Shown piece after piece: positions 9,208-18,183 of a stretch of DNA of 64,000 bases. The first letter of the stretch is position 1, and each line of letters opens with the position of its first letter. The translations under genes and the position numbers were made by a program. The stretch spans positions 1 through 64,000 of the forward strand of contig NZ_VSSR01000023.1 of the NCBI RefSeq assembly GCF_008123515.1, written 5' to 3'. Source of the DNA: Bradyrhizobium cytisi. GTDB taxonomy: Bacteria > Pseudomonadota > Alphaproteobacteria > Rhizobiales > Xanthobacteraceae. The notes beneath the pieces were generated by a model. That model was not told the DNA's origin, did not search any database, and saw nothing but the letters and a program-made list of their open reading frames with translations.

Positions 9208-10824
9208 GTGCAAGAGACGGGTGTGCGCAACGGTGCTTTTGGCGCCGACAAATTCGGCTTAAACAATCTCAAGCAGGTTCACTGGAACCTGGGCGCACCA
9301 CAGCTCTATCAATACTCGCTCTCAGCGGGCGAGGCGGTGCTGTCCGCGGATGGCGCACTCTGCGCCGACACCGGCGAGTTCACCGGCCGCAGCCCAAAGG
9401 ACAAGTTCACGGTACGTGACACCACCACCGACAAGAAAATGTGGTGGGCCGGCAACCAGTCGATCACCGCGGAGCAGTTCGAGACGCTGTATCAGGACTT
9501 CCTCAAGCACGCCGAAGGCAAGAGCCTGTTTGCGCAGGACCTCTATGGCGGCGCCGATCCGGCCTACCGGATCAAGACCCGCGTCTTCACCGAGCTCGCC
9601 TGGCACTCGCTGTTCATCCGCACGCTGCTGATCCGCCCCGAGGCGGTCGAGCTGTCGAGCTTCACGCCCGAGCTCACCATCATCGACATGCCGAGCTTCC
9701 GCGCCGATCCGAAGCGCCATGGCTGCAAGTCGGAGAACGTCGTCGCGATCGACTTTGCCCGCAAGATCGTGCTGATCGGCGGCTCCTACTATGCCGGCGA
9801 GATGAAGAAGTCGGTCTTCACCACGCTCAACTATTATCTGCCCGAGCGCGGCGTGATGCCGATGCACTGCTCGGCGAACGTCGGCGCCAACGGCGACACC
9901 GCGATCTTCTTTGGCCTGTCCGGCACCGGCAAGACCACGCTGTCGGCCGATCCGAACCGTACGCTGATCGGCGACGACGAGCACGGCTGGGGTCCGAATG
10001 GCGTCTTCAATTTCGAGGGCGGCTGCTACGCCAAGTGCATCAAGCTCTCGCAGGAAGCCGAGCCCGAGATCTACGCGGCGTCGACCCGCTTCGGTGCGGT
10101 GCTAGAGAACTGCGTGCTCGACGTGGACACCCGCGTCGTCGATTTCGACGACGGCTCCAAGACCGAGAACACCCGCTCGGCCTATCCGCTCGACTTCATC
10201 CCGAACGCCTCGCGCACCGGCCGTGCGCCGCAGCCGAAGAACGTGGTGATGCTCGCCGCTGACGCCTTCGGCGTGCTGCCGCCGATCGCCAAGCTGTCGC
10301 CGGCGCAGGCGATGTACCACTTCCTCTCCGGCTACACCGCCAAGGTCGCCGGTACCGAGCGCGGTCTGGGTAACGAACCTCAGCCGGAATTTTCGACCTG
10401 CTTCGGCTCGCCCTTCCTGCCGCTCGACCCCAGCGTCTATGGCAACATGCTGCGTGACCTGATTGCCCAGCACAATGTCGACTGCTGGCTGGTCAACACC
10501 GGCTGGACCGGCGGCAAGTACGGCACGGGCTCGCGCATGCCGATCAAGGTGACGCGCGCGTTGCTCACGGCCGCGCTCGACGGCTCGCTTCGCAATGTCG
10601 AATTCCGTACCGACAAATATTTCGGCTTCGCGGTCCCGACCGCGCTGCCGGGCGTGCCGAGCGAGATCCTCAACCCGGTCAACACCTGGAAGGACAAGGA
10701 CGAGTTCGACAAGACTGCGCGTGCGCTGGTCGGCATGTTCCAGAAGAACTTTGCCAAGTTCGAGGCCCAGGTCGACGCCGAAGTGCGCGCGGCCGCTCCG
10801 GACGTAAAGCTCGCGGCGGAGTAA
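9208..10824 (+). CDS. pckA: Phosphoenolpyruvate carboxykinase (ATP)
   Basis: A 538-residue PckA that converts oxaloacetate and ATP to PEP, CO2 and ADP, the first step of gluconeogenesis from dicarboxylates. The kinase P-loop [16 protein letters not shown] has Lys242, and a metal/substrate loop is seen at GDDEHGWG. The GTG start at 9208 has a near-perfect AGGAGGA Shine-Dalgarno and gives the usual family length. In many Rhizobiales pckA lies directly beside chvI; here a HugZ-like gene and the TPR-CHAT gene lie between. A link to ChvG/ChvI control is plausible but not shown by the sequence. Confidence 0.97.
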   Translation: MQETGVRNGAFGADKFGLNNLKQVHWNLGAPQLYQYSLSAGEAVLSADGALCADTGEFTGRSPKDKFTVRDTTTDKKMWWAGNQSITAEQFETLYQDFLKHAEGKSLFAQDLYGGADPAYRIKTRVFTELAWHSLFIRTLLIRPEAVELSSFTPELTIIDMPSFRADPKRHGCKSENVVAIDFARKIVLIGGSYYAGEMKKSVFTTLNYYLPERGVMPMHCSANVGANGDTAIFFGLSGTGKTTLSADPNRTLIGDDEHGWGPNGVFNFEGGCYAKCIKLSQEAEPEIYAASTRFGAVLENCVLDVDTRVVDFDDGSKTENTRSAYPLDFIPNASRTGRAPQPKNVVMLAADAFGVLPPIAKLSPAQAMYHFLSGYTAKVAGTERGLGNEPQPEFSTCFGSPFLPLDPSVYGNMLRDLIAQHNVDCWLVNTGWTGGKYGTGSRMPIKVTRALLTAALDGSLRNVEFRTDKYFGFAVPTALPGVPSEILNPVNTWKDKDEFDKTARALVGMFQKNFAKFEAQVDAEVRAAAPDVKLAAE

Positions 10825-10842
10825 TCTCGCATCGATTGAAAC

Positions 10843-10875
10843 GCAAAAGGGTGGCCGTGAGGCTCGCCTTTTTTC
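10843..10875 (+). terminator. Possible terminator after pckA
   Basis: AAAAGG and CCTTTTTT bracket an imperfect GC-rich stem (GTGGCC / GGCTCGCC) 20 bases after the pckA stop, ending in a run of six T. It fits a Rho-independent terminator, but the stem has mismatches. Confidence 0.45.
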
Positions 10876-10890
10876 GCGAGATATCTCCAC

Positions 10891-10970
10891 CGTCATTGCG
10901 AGCGCAGCGAAGCAATCCAGGATCCCTCCGCGGAGACAGTCTGGATTGCTTCGCTGCGCTCGCAATGACG
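10891..10970. repeat. Inverted repeat with perfect 30-bp arms
   Basis: The left arm 10891-10920 (starting CGTCATTGCGAGCGCAGCGA) is the exact reverse complement of the right arm 10941-10970, with a 20-base loop. It lies between the convergent pckA and thioesterase genes. It resembles the GTCATTGCGAGCGCAGCGAA-type dispersed palindromes found in many Bradyrhizobium intergenic regions (from memory). Such elements usually act as transcript ends or are non-autonomous mobile repeats. Confidence 0.85.
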
Positions 10971-10985
10971 AGTTTGTGGAAGCGC

Positions 10986-11807
10986 CTACGCCTTGAAATA
11001 CGCAATTTGCGTCGTGGTCGCCAGCAGCCTGCCGTTCGGCGACCACAGCTCGGCGTTCTGGTCGGCGTAGCTCTTGTGCATGATCTTCGAGTCGGCGGTC
11101 GCAAGCACACGTGTGATGCCCTCGGCCGCGAGCTCTTCGCTGTCAGTGTGGAAATAGGTCGTCAGCGACACCGTGCCGAACGGCACGAGCTCGCGCCTTG
11201 CGTGGAAGATGCGGCCGAAGAAGGCATCCGACATCGACATCAGCGACAGCATGTCGAGCCTGCGCGGCTCGCGATCGCTGATCCAGATTTTCGAATAGGT
11301 GCTGGCGAGCTCCACCTGCGGCGGTCCGATCCGCATCTCGCCCTCGACGAAGCGGAATTCGTACTGGTTGGCCCAGGACGCCGAGATTGTTGGAAACGGC
11401 AATGTCTGCTCGAATGGCTTTGCGTCCGGGTACTGTGCCACCTTGTGCTCCCAGGACGGCCGGCGCTCGGCGAACACTGCCGTGGCAAGCGTTGCGACCT
11501 CGCCGCCGCCCTGCGACAGTTCGACGCTCCAGTGTTGGCTGGAGCGGTTGGCCTTCACCAGCCGGATGTCGAGATCGAACGGGCCCTTGGCGATCGGCGC
11601 GCAGTAATTGACGGTCAGCGCCAGCGGATCGCCGGCGGCTTGCGGATGCTCGATCAGCGCACGCAGGATCGTCGCGGCGGTGGCGCCGCCGAACGGTCCG
11701 ACGAAGGCCCAGTAGTCGTCACTGGTGTGCCCCTGCCAGCTCGAGTCCCCGGCAGTGATGCGGGTGGCGTCGTCGAAGGGATGCGGGAGCTTGGCGTGCA
11801 TTGTCAT
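10986..11807 (-). CDS. Acyl-CoA thioesterase, double hot-dog (TesB-like)
   Basis: A 273-residue protein with the length and layout of two fused hot-dog domains. The N-terminal half has DDYWAFVGPFGGATAATILRA, typical of the TesB-like "thioesterase family protein" group; the C-terminal half is less conserved. It would hydrolyse acyl-CoA in the cytoplasm; the substrate is unknown. The ATG at 11807 or the one two codons later could both serve, and neither has a strong Shine-Dalgarno. A 22-base palindrome (11823-11844) lies just upstream. The next gene upstream on the same strand is glgP. Confidence 0.75.
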   Translation of the reverse strand: MTMHAKLPHPFDDATRITAGDSSWQGHTSDDYWAFVGPFGGATAATILRALIEHPQAAGDPLALTVNYCAPIAKGPFDLDIRLVKANRSSQHWSVELSQGGGEVATLATAVFAERRPSWEHKVAQYPDAKPFEQTLPFPTISASWANQYEFRFVEGEMRIGPPQVELASTYSKIWISDREPRRLDMLSLMSMSDAFFGRIFHARRELVPFGTVSLTTYFHTDSEELAAEGITRVLATADSKIMHKSYADQNAELWSPNGRLLATTTQIAYFKA

Positions 11808-11822
11808 GTCCGGGGTTCAATG

Positions 11823-11844
11823 ACGGACGTCATATCACGTCCGT
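11823..11844. promoter_or_regulatory. Palindromic operator candidate upstream of the thioesterase
   Basis: ACGGACGT-CATATC-ACGTCCGT has perfect 8-bp arms around a 6-base centre, 15 bases before the thioesterase ATG. The position fits a repressor site or an unusually placed transcript hairpin. No regulator gene is adjacent. Confidence 0.45.
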
Positions 11845-11896
11845 GGCCGGCTTGTGCAATTACCTCTGGGGTAGCCGATTTCACGGTGCAGACAAA

Positions 11897-14431
11897 TCAG
11901 CTCGCCGCATCACGCAATTCCTCTGCCGTCTGAAACGGCGGCGTGACCGGATTGACCGGCACGTTCCAGATTTCCTCGGCATATTCGCGGATGGTGCGGT
12001 CGGAGGAGAACCACGCCATGCGCGCGACGTTGAGGATAGAAGCACGGGTCCAGGCCGGCGCCACCAGCCAGCGCGCGTCGACGCTGCGCTGCGCCTCGTA
12101 GTAGGAATCGAAATCGGCGCTGACCATGTAGTGGTCGAGATAGCGCAGCGCATGCGCGATGGATTCGAAACGGCCGGGATCGCCGGGCGAGAACTCGCCG
12201 GTGCCGATCGCGTTGATGGCGCGCTGGAGCTTTGGCGAATTCCGGATCACGTCGGAGGCGTCCAGCCCCTGCTTGCGCTTGATCATCACATCGCCGGCCT
12301 CCATGCCGAAGATCGCGATGTTCTCCACGCCGACCTGGTCGCGGATCTCGATATTGGCGCCGTCCAGCGTGCCGATGGTGATGGCGCCGTTGAGTGCCAA
12401 CTTCATGTTGCCGGTGCCGGAGGCCTCCATGCCGGCGGTCGAGATCTGCTCGGACAGGTCGGCCGCGGGAATGATCACTTCGGCAAGGCTGACATTGTAG
12501 TCGGGCAGGAAGACGACCTTCAGCTTGCCGCCGATCGCGGGATCGTTGTTGACGATTTCGGCGACGTCGTTGATCAGCTTGATGATCAGCTTGGCGTAGC
12601 GGTAGCTCGCCGCTGCCTTGCCGGCAAAGATCTTCACTCGCGGCACCCAATTGCCGTTGGGATCGTCCTTGATCGACTGATATAGCGCGACCGTCTCGAT
12701 GACGTTGAGCAGCTGGCGCTTGTATTCGTGAATGCGCTTGATCTGCACGTCGAACAGCGCGTTCGGGTCGACCTTGATGCCGAGCCGCTCGCCGATCAAG
12801 CGCGCCAGTGCCGTCTTGTTGTGAAGCTTGACGGCGCGGAATTTCCGCTGGAATTCGACATCGCTGGCGCGCGCCTCGATCAGCGAGAGCTGGGTCGGAT
12901 CGTCGAGCACGGCCTCGCCGCAGGTCTCGCGCAGGAGATCGGTCAGCTTGGGGTTGGCCAGCATCAGCCAGCGACGGAAGGTGATGCCGTTGGTCTTGTT
13001 GGTGATGCGGCCGGGATAGAGATGGTTGAGATCGTGGAACACGGTCTCGCGCATCAGGTCCGAATGCATCGCCGAGACGCCGTTGATGCGGTGCGAGCCG
13101 ACGAAGGCGAGCTGGCCCATGCGCACGCGGCGGCCGCTCTTCTCGTCGATCAGCGAGACCGAGGCGCGGAAGTCGATGTCGCCGGGGGCGCGTGCTTCGG
13201 CGAGCGCCAGATGCTGCACGTTGATGCGATAGATGATCTCGAGATGGCGCGGCAGCAGCTTCTCGAACAGCTCGACCGGCCAGGTCTCCAGCGCTTCCGG
13301 CAGCAGCGTGTGGTTGGTATACGACAGCGTTGCGACAGTGATCTTCCAGGCCTCGTCCCAGCGGAAATTGTGGAGGTCGACGAGGATGCGCATCAGCTCG
13401 GTGACGGCGAGGCTCGGATGGGTGTCGTTGAGCTGCACCGCGACCTTGGACGACAGGCTGCGCAGCTGGCCGTCGGATGCGAGATGCCGCTTGATGAGGT
13501 CCTGCAGCGACGCCGAGACGAAGAAATATTCCTGCCTCAGGCGCAGCTCGCGCCCCGCCGGGCTTTCGTCGTTCGGATAGAGGAATTTGCAGATCGCTTC
13601 CGCGCGCGACTGCTCGGCGCTGGCGCTGACATAGTCGCCTTTGTTGAAGGCGTCGAGCTTGAGCGGATCGGGCGAGCGTGCCGACCACAGCCGCAGTGCA
13701 TTGACGTGCTGACCGCGCCAGCCGACGATCGGGGTGTCATAGGCGATCGCCTGCACGGTCTCGCCCGAATGCCAGATCGCGCGGTCGCGGCCCTTGTCGT
13801 CGACATGCTCGACGCCGCCGCCGAAATTGATGTCGTAGATCACTTCCGGCCGCTGCAGTTCCCAAGGGTTGCCGAAGCCGAGCCATTCGTCCGGATATTC
13901 CTGCTGCCAGCCCTGATTGATGATCTGGCGGAACAGGCCGTAATCGTAGCGGATGCCGTAGCCGATCGCGGGGATCGACAGCGTCGCCATGCTCTCCATG
14001 AAGCAGGCGGCGAGGCGCCCGAGGCCGCCATTGCCGAGCGCCGCATCCGGCTCGCATTTGCGCAGCTCAGGCAACGACACGCCGAGATCGCCGAGCGCGA
14101 CCTCGAAGATCTTGAGCAGCCCCATATTGTTGAGCGCATCGGTGAAGAGGCGGCCGATCAGGAATTCGAGCGAGAGATAATAGACGCGCTTGCGGCCCGC
14201 GTCGTAGCTGCGCTTCTCGGCCGAGAGCCAGCGATGCACGATGCGGTCGCGCAGTGCGAGCGCTGCGGCCTGGTACCAGTCATGCCTGGTCGCCATGCCC
14301 GCATCCTTGCCGATGGCAAGGCGGAGCTTCGCCAGGATCGCGCCCTTGATCTCCGATAACGCGAGTTCGTCGATGGGCTGACCGGGGGCGGCGAAATTTG
14401 GCTGGAACGATTGATCTTGCAAGGCCGTCAC
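11897..14431 (-). CDS. glgP: Glycogen/alpha-glucan phosphorylase
   Basis: About 844 residues, matching GT35 phosphorylases that release glucose-1-phosphate from alpha-1,4-glucans. The PLP-lysine region is present as EASGTGNMKLALNGA, followed by GTLDGANIEI; the N-terminal half has GNGGLGRLAACFMES. The reading frame continues upstream to 14521, but that extension is Arg-rich and unlike the family. A GTG at 14431 or a TTG three codons later is more likely, and the exact start is uncertain. No other glycogen genes (glgA, B, C, X) lie in this window. Confidence 0.95.
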   Translation of the reverse strand: MTALQDQSFQPNFAAPGQPIDELALSEIKGAILAKLRLAIGKDAGMATRHDWYQAAALALRDRIVHRWLSAEKRSYDAGRKRVYYLSLEFLIGRLFTDALNNMGLLKIFEVALGDLGVSLPELRKCEPDAALGNGGLGRLAACFMESMATLSIPAIGYGIRYDYGLFRQIINQGWQQEYPDEWLGFGNPWELQRPEVIYDINFGGGVEHVDDKGRDRAIWHSGETVQAIAYDTPIVGWRGQHVNALRLWSARSPDPLKLDAFNKGDYVSASAEQSRAEAICKFLYPNDESPAGRELRLRQEYFFVSASLQDLIKRHLASDGQLRSLSSKVAVQLNDTHPSLAVTELMRILVDLHNFRWDEAWKITVATLSYTNHTLLPEALETWPVELFEKLLPRHLEIIYRINVQHLALAEARAPGDIDFRASVSLIDEKSGRRVRMGQLAFVGSHRINGVSAMHSDLMRETVFHDLNHLYPGRITNKTNGITFRRWLMLANPKLTDLLRETCGEAVLDDPTQLSLIEARASDVEFQRKFRAVKLHNKTALARLIGERLGIKVDPNALFDVQIKRIHEYKRQLLNVIETVALYQSIKDDPNGNWVPRVKIFAGKAAASYRYAKLIIKLINDVAEIVNNDPAIGGKLKVVFLPDYNVSLAEVIIPAADLSEQISTAGMEASGTGNMKLALNGAITIGTLDGANIEIRDQVGVENIAIFGMEAGDVMIKRKQGLDASDVIRNSPKLQRAINAIGTGEFSPGDPGRFESIAHALRYLDHYMVSADFDSYYEAQRSVDARWLVAPAWTRASILNVARMAWFSSDRTIREYAEEIWNVPVNPVTPPFQTAEELRDAAS

Positions 14432-14629
14432 TTCCTGGTCGCGAGAACACCACTGAACCCTACGCGTCTTGCCCCTGCACCGGAACCATCTCTGGCGCGG
14501 CCGTGCACTGCGCTGGCGCAAAATTATGCAAGGAACGGGCCGCTTTGGGAACCCGGAGCAGCACGGAGGAACGCCGATTTGGTGCTACATTGACCACAGA
14601 TTCAGCCATCAGTGTGGAGGAGACGCCCC

Positions 14630-14857
14630 ATGAGACTGCTGATCGAAATCGCCGCTGCAGCGCTTCTTGTCATCTGCATCGCCACTTCGAGCGCTGCCTT
14701 CGCCGCCGGCAAGCGCAGCGCCGACGGTCTCAGCTGCGGCTTTGCCGTTCCGCAAAATGCAACTCCCGCCGTGCGTTGCGCCGCCATCAAGCACCAATGC
14801 GGTGGGAAGTTTTATGCGAGTGCGTGTGGGGATCGGTTGATGTCGGCGGTGAATTGA
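14630..14857 (+). CDS. Small secreted four-cysteine protein, unknown function
   Basis: A 75-residue protein with a clear signal peptide (hydrophobic residues 3-22, cleavage near AFAA, residue 26). The mature part of about 48 residues has four cysteines (Cys36, 50, 57, 66), suggesting two disulfides in the periplasm. GTGGAGGAGA upstream is a good ribosome site that sets this start rather than the Met six codons earlier. It is divergent from glgP. I do not recognise the family. Confidence 0.65.
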   Translation: MRLLIEIAAAALLVICIATSSAAFAAGKRSADGLSCGFAVPQNATPAVRCAAIKHQCGGKFYASACGDRLMSAVN

Positions 14858-14882
14858 GGACGGCTTGTGCAACGAAAACGAT

Positions 14883-14915
14883 GTCGTCCCGGCGAAGGCC
14901 GGGACCCATAACCAC
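14883..14915. repeat. 33-bp inverted repeat, left copy
   Basis: GTCGTCCCGGCGAAGGCCGG, continuing to base 14915, is the exact reverse complement of 15250-15282. Its core GTCCCGGCGAAGGCCGGGAC is itself a hairpin. It forms one border of a block holding the GIY-YIG gene. Confidence 0.85.
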
Positions 14916-14920
14916 AGCTG

Positions 14921-15214
14921 TCAGAGAAGGCGCGAGAGATCGCGCCAATCCGGATTATCCCGCTCAATCAAGCGAATCTTCCAGTCACGCTGCCATTCCT
15001 TCAGCGCTTTCTCGCGTGCGATCGCTTCGGACGGCGATGCATACGTCTCGACGTAGACCAGCCGTGTCACGCCATACTTCTTCACGAACTTCGAGCCACG
15101 TCCCGAACGATGTAATGCAAGTCGGTTGCTGATGTTGTTGCAGACGCCGATGTACAGCGTGCCGTAGCGCCGGCTCGCGAGAATGTAGACGTAGTATGCG
15201 GCTGGTGCATTCAT
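14921..15214 (-). CDS. Orphan GIY-YIG nuclease-domain protein
   Basis: A 97-residue protein consisting only of a GIY-YIG (UPF0213/YhbQ-like) fold. The motif appears as YYVYILA...YGTLYIGVCNNI, with the catalytic Arg in ISNRLALHR and a Glu in ASPSEAIAREKALKEW. These single-domain proteins are numerous in Bradyrhizobium genomes and have no settled role. The gene is bracketed within 40 bases on either side by perfect 33-bp inverted repeats (14883-14915 and 15250-15282). This suggests it travels with, or acts on, that repeat family. Confidence 0.88.
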   Translation of the reverse strand: MNAPAAYYVYILASRRYGTLYIGVCNNISNRLALHRSGRGSKFVKKYGVTRLVYVETYASPSEAIAREKALKEWQRDWKIRLIERDNPDWRDLSRLL

Positions 15215-15249
15215 TGCTGGGCACCCATTTCTGAAAACGTCTGGCAGTC

Positions 15250-15282
15250 GTGGTTATGGGTCCCGGCCTTCGCCGGGACGAC
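15250..15282. repeat. 33-bp inverted repeat, right copy
   Basis: Exact reverse complement of 14883-14915, so the two copies face each other across the GIY-YIG gene. Similarity continues in degraded form for about 15 bases inside the block. Confidence 0.85.
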
Positions 15283-15407
15283 GTTGCTCCGCCCTCATTG
15301 TTCATCAGAACAAATTAAGAACACTTTAGCAAGTCTTTGATATATCATTGTGATTCGGCGCATTGCCGACACAAGATCTAGGGTCTGACAGCCGTCGCGA
15401 GGACTAC

Positions 15408-15839
15408 ATGTCCACCATTGCCTTCGATCAATTTGCCCTCACCCGGATCGCCGATTTCGCGCGGTCGCTGTCGCGGCTGCACCAGGCGGCGCGGCGCTAT
15501 GCCGTCGACGACGACTGGTTCGACCGCGAGTTCAACGCGGTGTGCCAGTCGATCTGGGGCTACACCATCGACGACATCAGCGACGATCTGTTCGCGCCCG
15601 AGGATCATCATTTCCTCGACACGCTGGACGAATCGCATGCGCGCATCTTCGCGGCCGAGCAGGGCTACGACCTCGTCAGCGAGACGGGTATGCTGACCGA
15701 CTGGTGGGGCTTTTGCTGGATGATCCTGGCCGAGAAGCGCGGCCTGCTGACGGTCGAAAACCGTGCTGCCGCGCGCGCGGCGATCGAGGAGAAATATCTG
15801 GCGGCGCCGAATGTGATCGGGGTGATCATCGGGAGATAG
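15408..15839 (+). CDS. Conserved hypothetical protein, acidic
   Basis: A 143-residue soluble protein without signal peptide or membrane segment. It is rich in Asp/Glu and aromatic residues (DDDWFDREF, YTIDDISDDLF, WWGFCWMILAEKRGLL). The start at 15408 follows CGCGAGGA at suitable spacing; the frame extends 15 codons further up without support. The codon use is ordinary for the window. I do not recognise a domain. Neighbours (GIY-YIG, DUF2865) give no functional hint. Confidence 0.6.
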   Translation: MSTIAFDQFALTRIADFARSLSRLHQAARRYAVDDDWFDREFNAVCQSIWGYTIDDISDDLFAPEDHHFLDTLDESHARIFAAEQGYDLVSETGMLTDWWGFCWMILAEKRGLLTVENRAAARAAIEEKYLAAPNVIGVIIGR

Positions 15840-15872
15840 CGCAGCAATGACGGCTTGGTTTGAAGCCGGGCT

Positions 15873-16688
15873 CTAATCCAATCCCGCCCGCTTCGCCGAT
15901 TTCGCTGGCGTCTTCGGCGCCGTCACATCCGGCAGCGTCTCGCGCACGATCTCGGCTGCCGGCGCATCTGCCGCCACCGTCTCAGCGCGAACCGGCGCCA
16001 CCTTCATCTCGCCGAGCCGGGCGCGGACCTGCGCGGTGAGGCCGGGATAGGAGGCGACGGGGGTGAACTCGGCGGTCTGTTCCATGCCGAGGCGGACGCC
16101 GGTATAGGCGACCAGGCCGTCGCTCGTGGCGATGACGTCACCGGCTTTCAGTGACGAGTCCAGCGTCAGGTCGACCGGAGCGAGCCCCGCTGGCTCGCGG
16201 CCATTGCAGGTGCAGTCCGCGCGCAACGCCTTGCGGTAGGCGAACGCGTTCTCGCTGTCGGCGTAGCGCTCGCCGGTCTGCGAATAGGCGCCGTCGATCG
16301 AGGAGCCGAAGAAGATCTTTGTGGTGCTGGCAGGACAGAAGGCCTGACACATCTGTGCCGGCGAGGCGAGGCCGCGCATCAGCGGAAAATATTTGCCGTC
16401 GCAGCTGCGCACGCAGAAGGCCGGGCCGGAGCCCCCGGCCGCCGCCGAGCGGGTTGGCGGCACATATTGCGGCTGAACGGCGGGGTTCTGCTGACTAGAG
16501 AAGGGATCGACGTAGGAGTTCGCCTGCGGCACGTCGCGCTGCGGGCGCTGCTGGGCTCCGCCGAAGAAGAAGTCGAACAGGCCTTCGGCCGAAACCGGGG
16601 CCGGAGCTGCAAGCAGCGGTGCTGCAACGGTGGCGGCCACTAGCATCGCGCGACGCCGCCGGCGCGCATGGGACAATTCTGTACGCAA
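15873..16688 (-). CDS. DUF2865 exported protein
   Basis: A 271-residue protein with an Arg-rich N-terminus and a signal peptide (hydrophobic 15-34, cleavage near VSAEG). A low-complexity Gln/Pro segment follows, then a cysteine-containing domain: FCVRSCDGKYFPL...CQAFCPASTTKIFFGSSIDGA. That block is the hallmark of DUF2865, common in Bradyrhizobiaceae. Cysteines in CTCNG add a further pair. It probably acts in the periplasm or at the cell surface; the function is unknown. Confidence 0.8.
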   Translation of the reverse strand: MRTELSHARRRRRAMLVAATVAAPLLAAPAPVSAEGLFDFFFGGAQQRPQRDVPQANSYVDPFSSQQNPAVQPQYVPPTRSAAAGGSGPAFCVRSCDGKYFPLMRGLASPAQMCQAFCPASTTKIFFGSSIDGAYSQTGERYADSENAFAYRKALRADCTCNGREPAGLAPVDLTLDSSLKAGDVIATSDGLVAYTGVRLGMEQTAEFTPVASYPGLTAQVRARLGEMKVAPVRAETVAADAPAAEIVRETLPDVTAPKTPAKSAKRAGLD

Positions 16689-16799
16689 CGCTTACTCCAC
16701 CCGACGCTACCGAACCGGCCGGGACCTCTCGGGTCTCAGCACATGATTCACCATAAAGCGGGATGGTAAATGAGCGGTTGAGGGGGCCGTGGCCTCTCG

Positions 16800-17363
16800 T
16801 CAAGCCTTCAAAAATTCCGACGCTGTGTACAGCGAGCGGAACGGCAGGCCGGCCGCACCAAATGTGTCGGTGGCGCCTTCCTCGCGGTCAACCATGGTCA
16901 GAACCAGCACCACTTCGGCGCCGGTCTCGCGCACGGATTCCACAGCCTTCATCGCCGAGCCGCCGGTCGTCGTGACGTCCTCGACGATCACGACGCGCTT
17001 GCCGTCGAGCGTCTCGCCCTTCGGCAGGCCTTCGATCGCGAGCTTGGCGCCATGCTCCTTCGGCTTCTTGCGCACGAAGAAGGCCGCGATCGGATGGCCC
17101 TTGATCCAGGAGATCTGCGCCAGCGCCCCGGCCAGCGGCACCGCGCCCATCTCGAGCCCGCCGATGAAATCGAGCTGGTCGTCCTTCAGCGTCTCATAGG
17201 TGAGCTCGGCGAGCAGCGTCGCGCCCTCGGGGTCGAGCATGGTCGGCTTGAGGTTGAAATAGAAATCGCTCTTGCGGCCCGACGCGAGCGTCACCTCGCC
17301 CCGGCCGAAGGAGCGGCGGCGAATGATTTCGAACAGGCGGGCGCGGGAGGCTGATTTCGACAC
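16800..17363 (-). CDS. pyrE: Orotate phosphoribosyltransferase
   Basis: A 187-residue enzyme that joins orotate to PRPP, giving OMP in pyrimidine synthesis. The PRPP loop is [19 protein letters not shown]; the flexible catalytic loop is [11 protein letters not shown]; orotate-binding [15 protein letters not shown] is near the N-terminus. The start is a good ATG. It stands alone, divergent from the GST gene, with no other pyr genes nearby. Confidence 0.96.
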   Translation of the reverse strand: MSKSASRARLFEIIRRRSFGRGEVTLASGRKSDFYFNLKPTMLDPEGATLLAELTYETLKDDQLDFIGGLEMGAVPLAGALAQISWIKGHPIAAFFVRKKPKEHGAKLAIEGLPKGETLDGKRVVIVEDVTTTGGSAMKAVESVRETGAEVVLVLTMVDREEGATDTFGAAGLPFRSLYTASEFLKA

Positions 17364-17548
17364 GGCGGTCCCTCGGAAGCGTTTTGAGAGTGGCGGAATC
17401 TATCCGCGACGGCTGCGACATTCCAGAGGGAGCGTCCCCAGTCAACAGGGATCGGCCATCCCGGTCCGCCGGTTGTGGGGGTGCAACTTTCTGGAGTAGG
17501 TGGATGCTCGAGACCTCGGGCAAGAAGCTGGGCCAAGGAAACAGGCAA

Positions 17549-18175
17549 ATGACCATCGAGCTGCACACCTGGAACACGCCGAACGGCCGAAAAATCTCGG
17601 TCGCGCTGGAGGAAATGGGCCTGCCCTACAAAGTGATCCCGGTGAACATCACCAAGGGCGAGCAGATGGCGCCGGGGTTCCTCAAGCTCTCGCCGAACAA
17701 CAAGATTCCTGCGATCCGCGACCCCGAGGGCCCCGAGGGCAAGCCCGTCAGCATCTTCGAGTCCGGCGCGATCCTGCTCTATCTCGGCGAGAAGACCGGC
17801 AAATTCCTGCCGAAATCGCTCGCAGGCCGCATCCCCGTCTACGAATGGCTGATGTGGCAGATGGGCGGTTTCGGGCCGATGCCGGGTCAGGTGCACCATT
17901 TCATCGCGCTCGAGAACGAGCAGGACCGCGCCTACGGGTTGAAGCGCTTCATGGCCGAGACCCGCCGGCTCTACGGCGTGCTGGACCGCCGCCTCGACGG
18001 CCACGATTTCGTCGCCGGCGATCTCTCGGTCGCCGATTTCGCCATTTTGGGCTGGGCCTGGCGGCATCCGCGCCACAAGGTCGAGCTCGCCGACTTCCCC
18101 AACGTCAAGCGCTGGTACGACGCCTTGATGGCGCGCCCGGCGGTGAAGCGGGGCATGGACGCGAAGCTGGATTGA
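17549..18175 (+). CDS. Glutathione S-transferase, YfcG/Nu-like
   Basis: A 208-residue soluble GST with a thioredoxin-fold N-terminal domain (residues 1-85; active-site region WNTPNGRKISV, substrate loop NKIPAI, glutathione-binding ESGAILLYLG) and an all-helical C-terminal domain. The TPNG motif instead of Ser/Tyr resembles YfcG-type disulfide-bond oxidoreductases. AAGGAA precedes the ATG at 17549; a longer frame from 17384 has no ribosome site and unrelated sequence. Confidence 0.9.
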   Translation: MTIELHTWNTPNGRKISVALEEMGLPYKVIPVNITKGEQMAPGFLKLSPNNKIPAIRDPEGPEGKPVSIFESGAILLYLGEKTGKFLPKSLAGRIPVYEWLMWQMGGFGPMPGQVHHFIALENEQDRAYGLKRFMAETRRLYGVLDRRLDGHDFVAGDLSVADFAILGWAWRHPRHKVELADFPNVKRWYDALMARPAVKRGMDAKLD

Positions 18176-18183
18176 GCTGGAGG

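Noticed and set aside
12728-14359. 543-residue plus-strand frame opposite glgP
   Set aside because: Antisense shadow produced by codon bias; Arg/Asp-rich without recognisable motifs, while glgP is fully conserved.
14883-15282. Classical insertion sequence
   Set aside because: No transposase and no obvious target-site duplication; the repeats are members of dispersed palindromes, so it is reported only as a bracketed GIY-YIG block.
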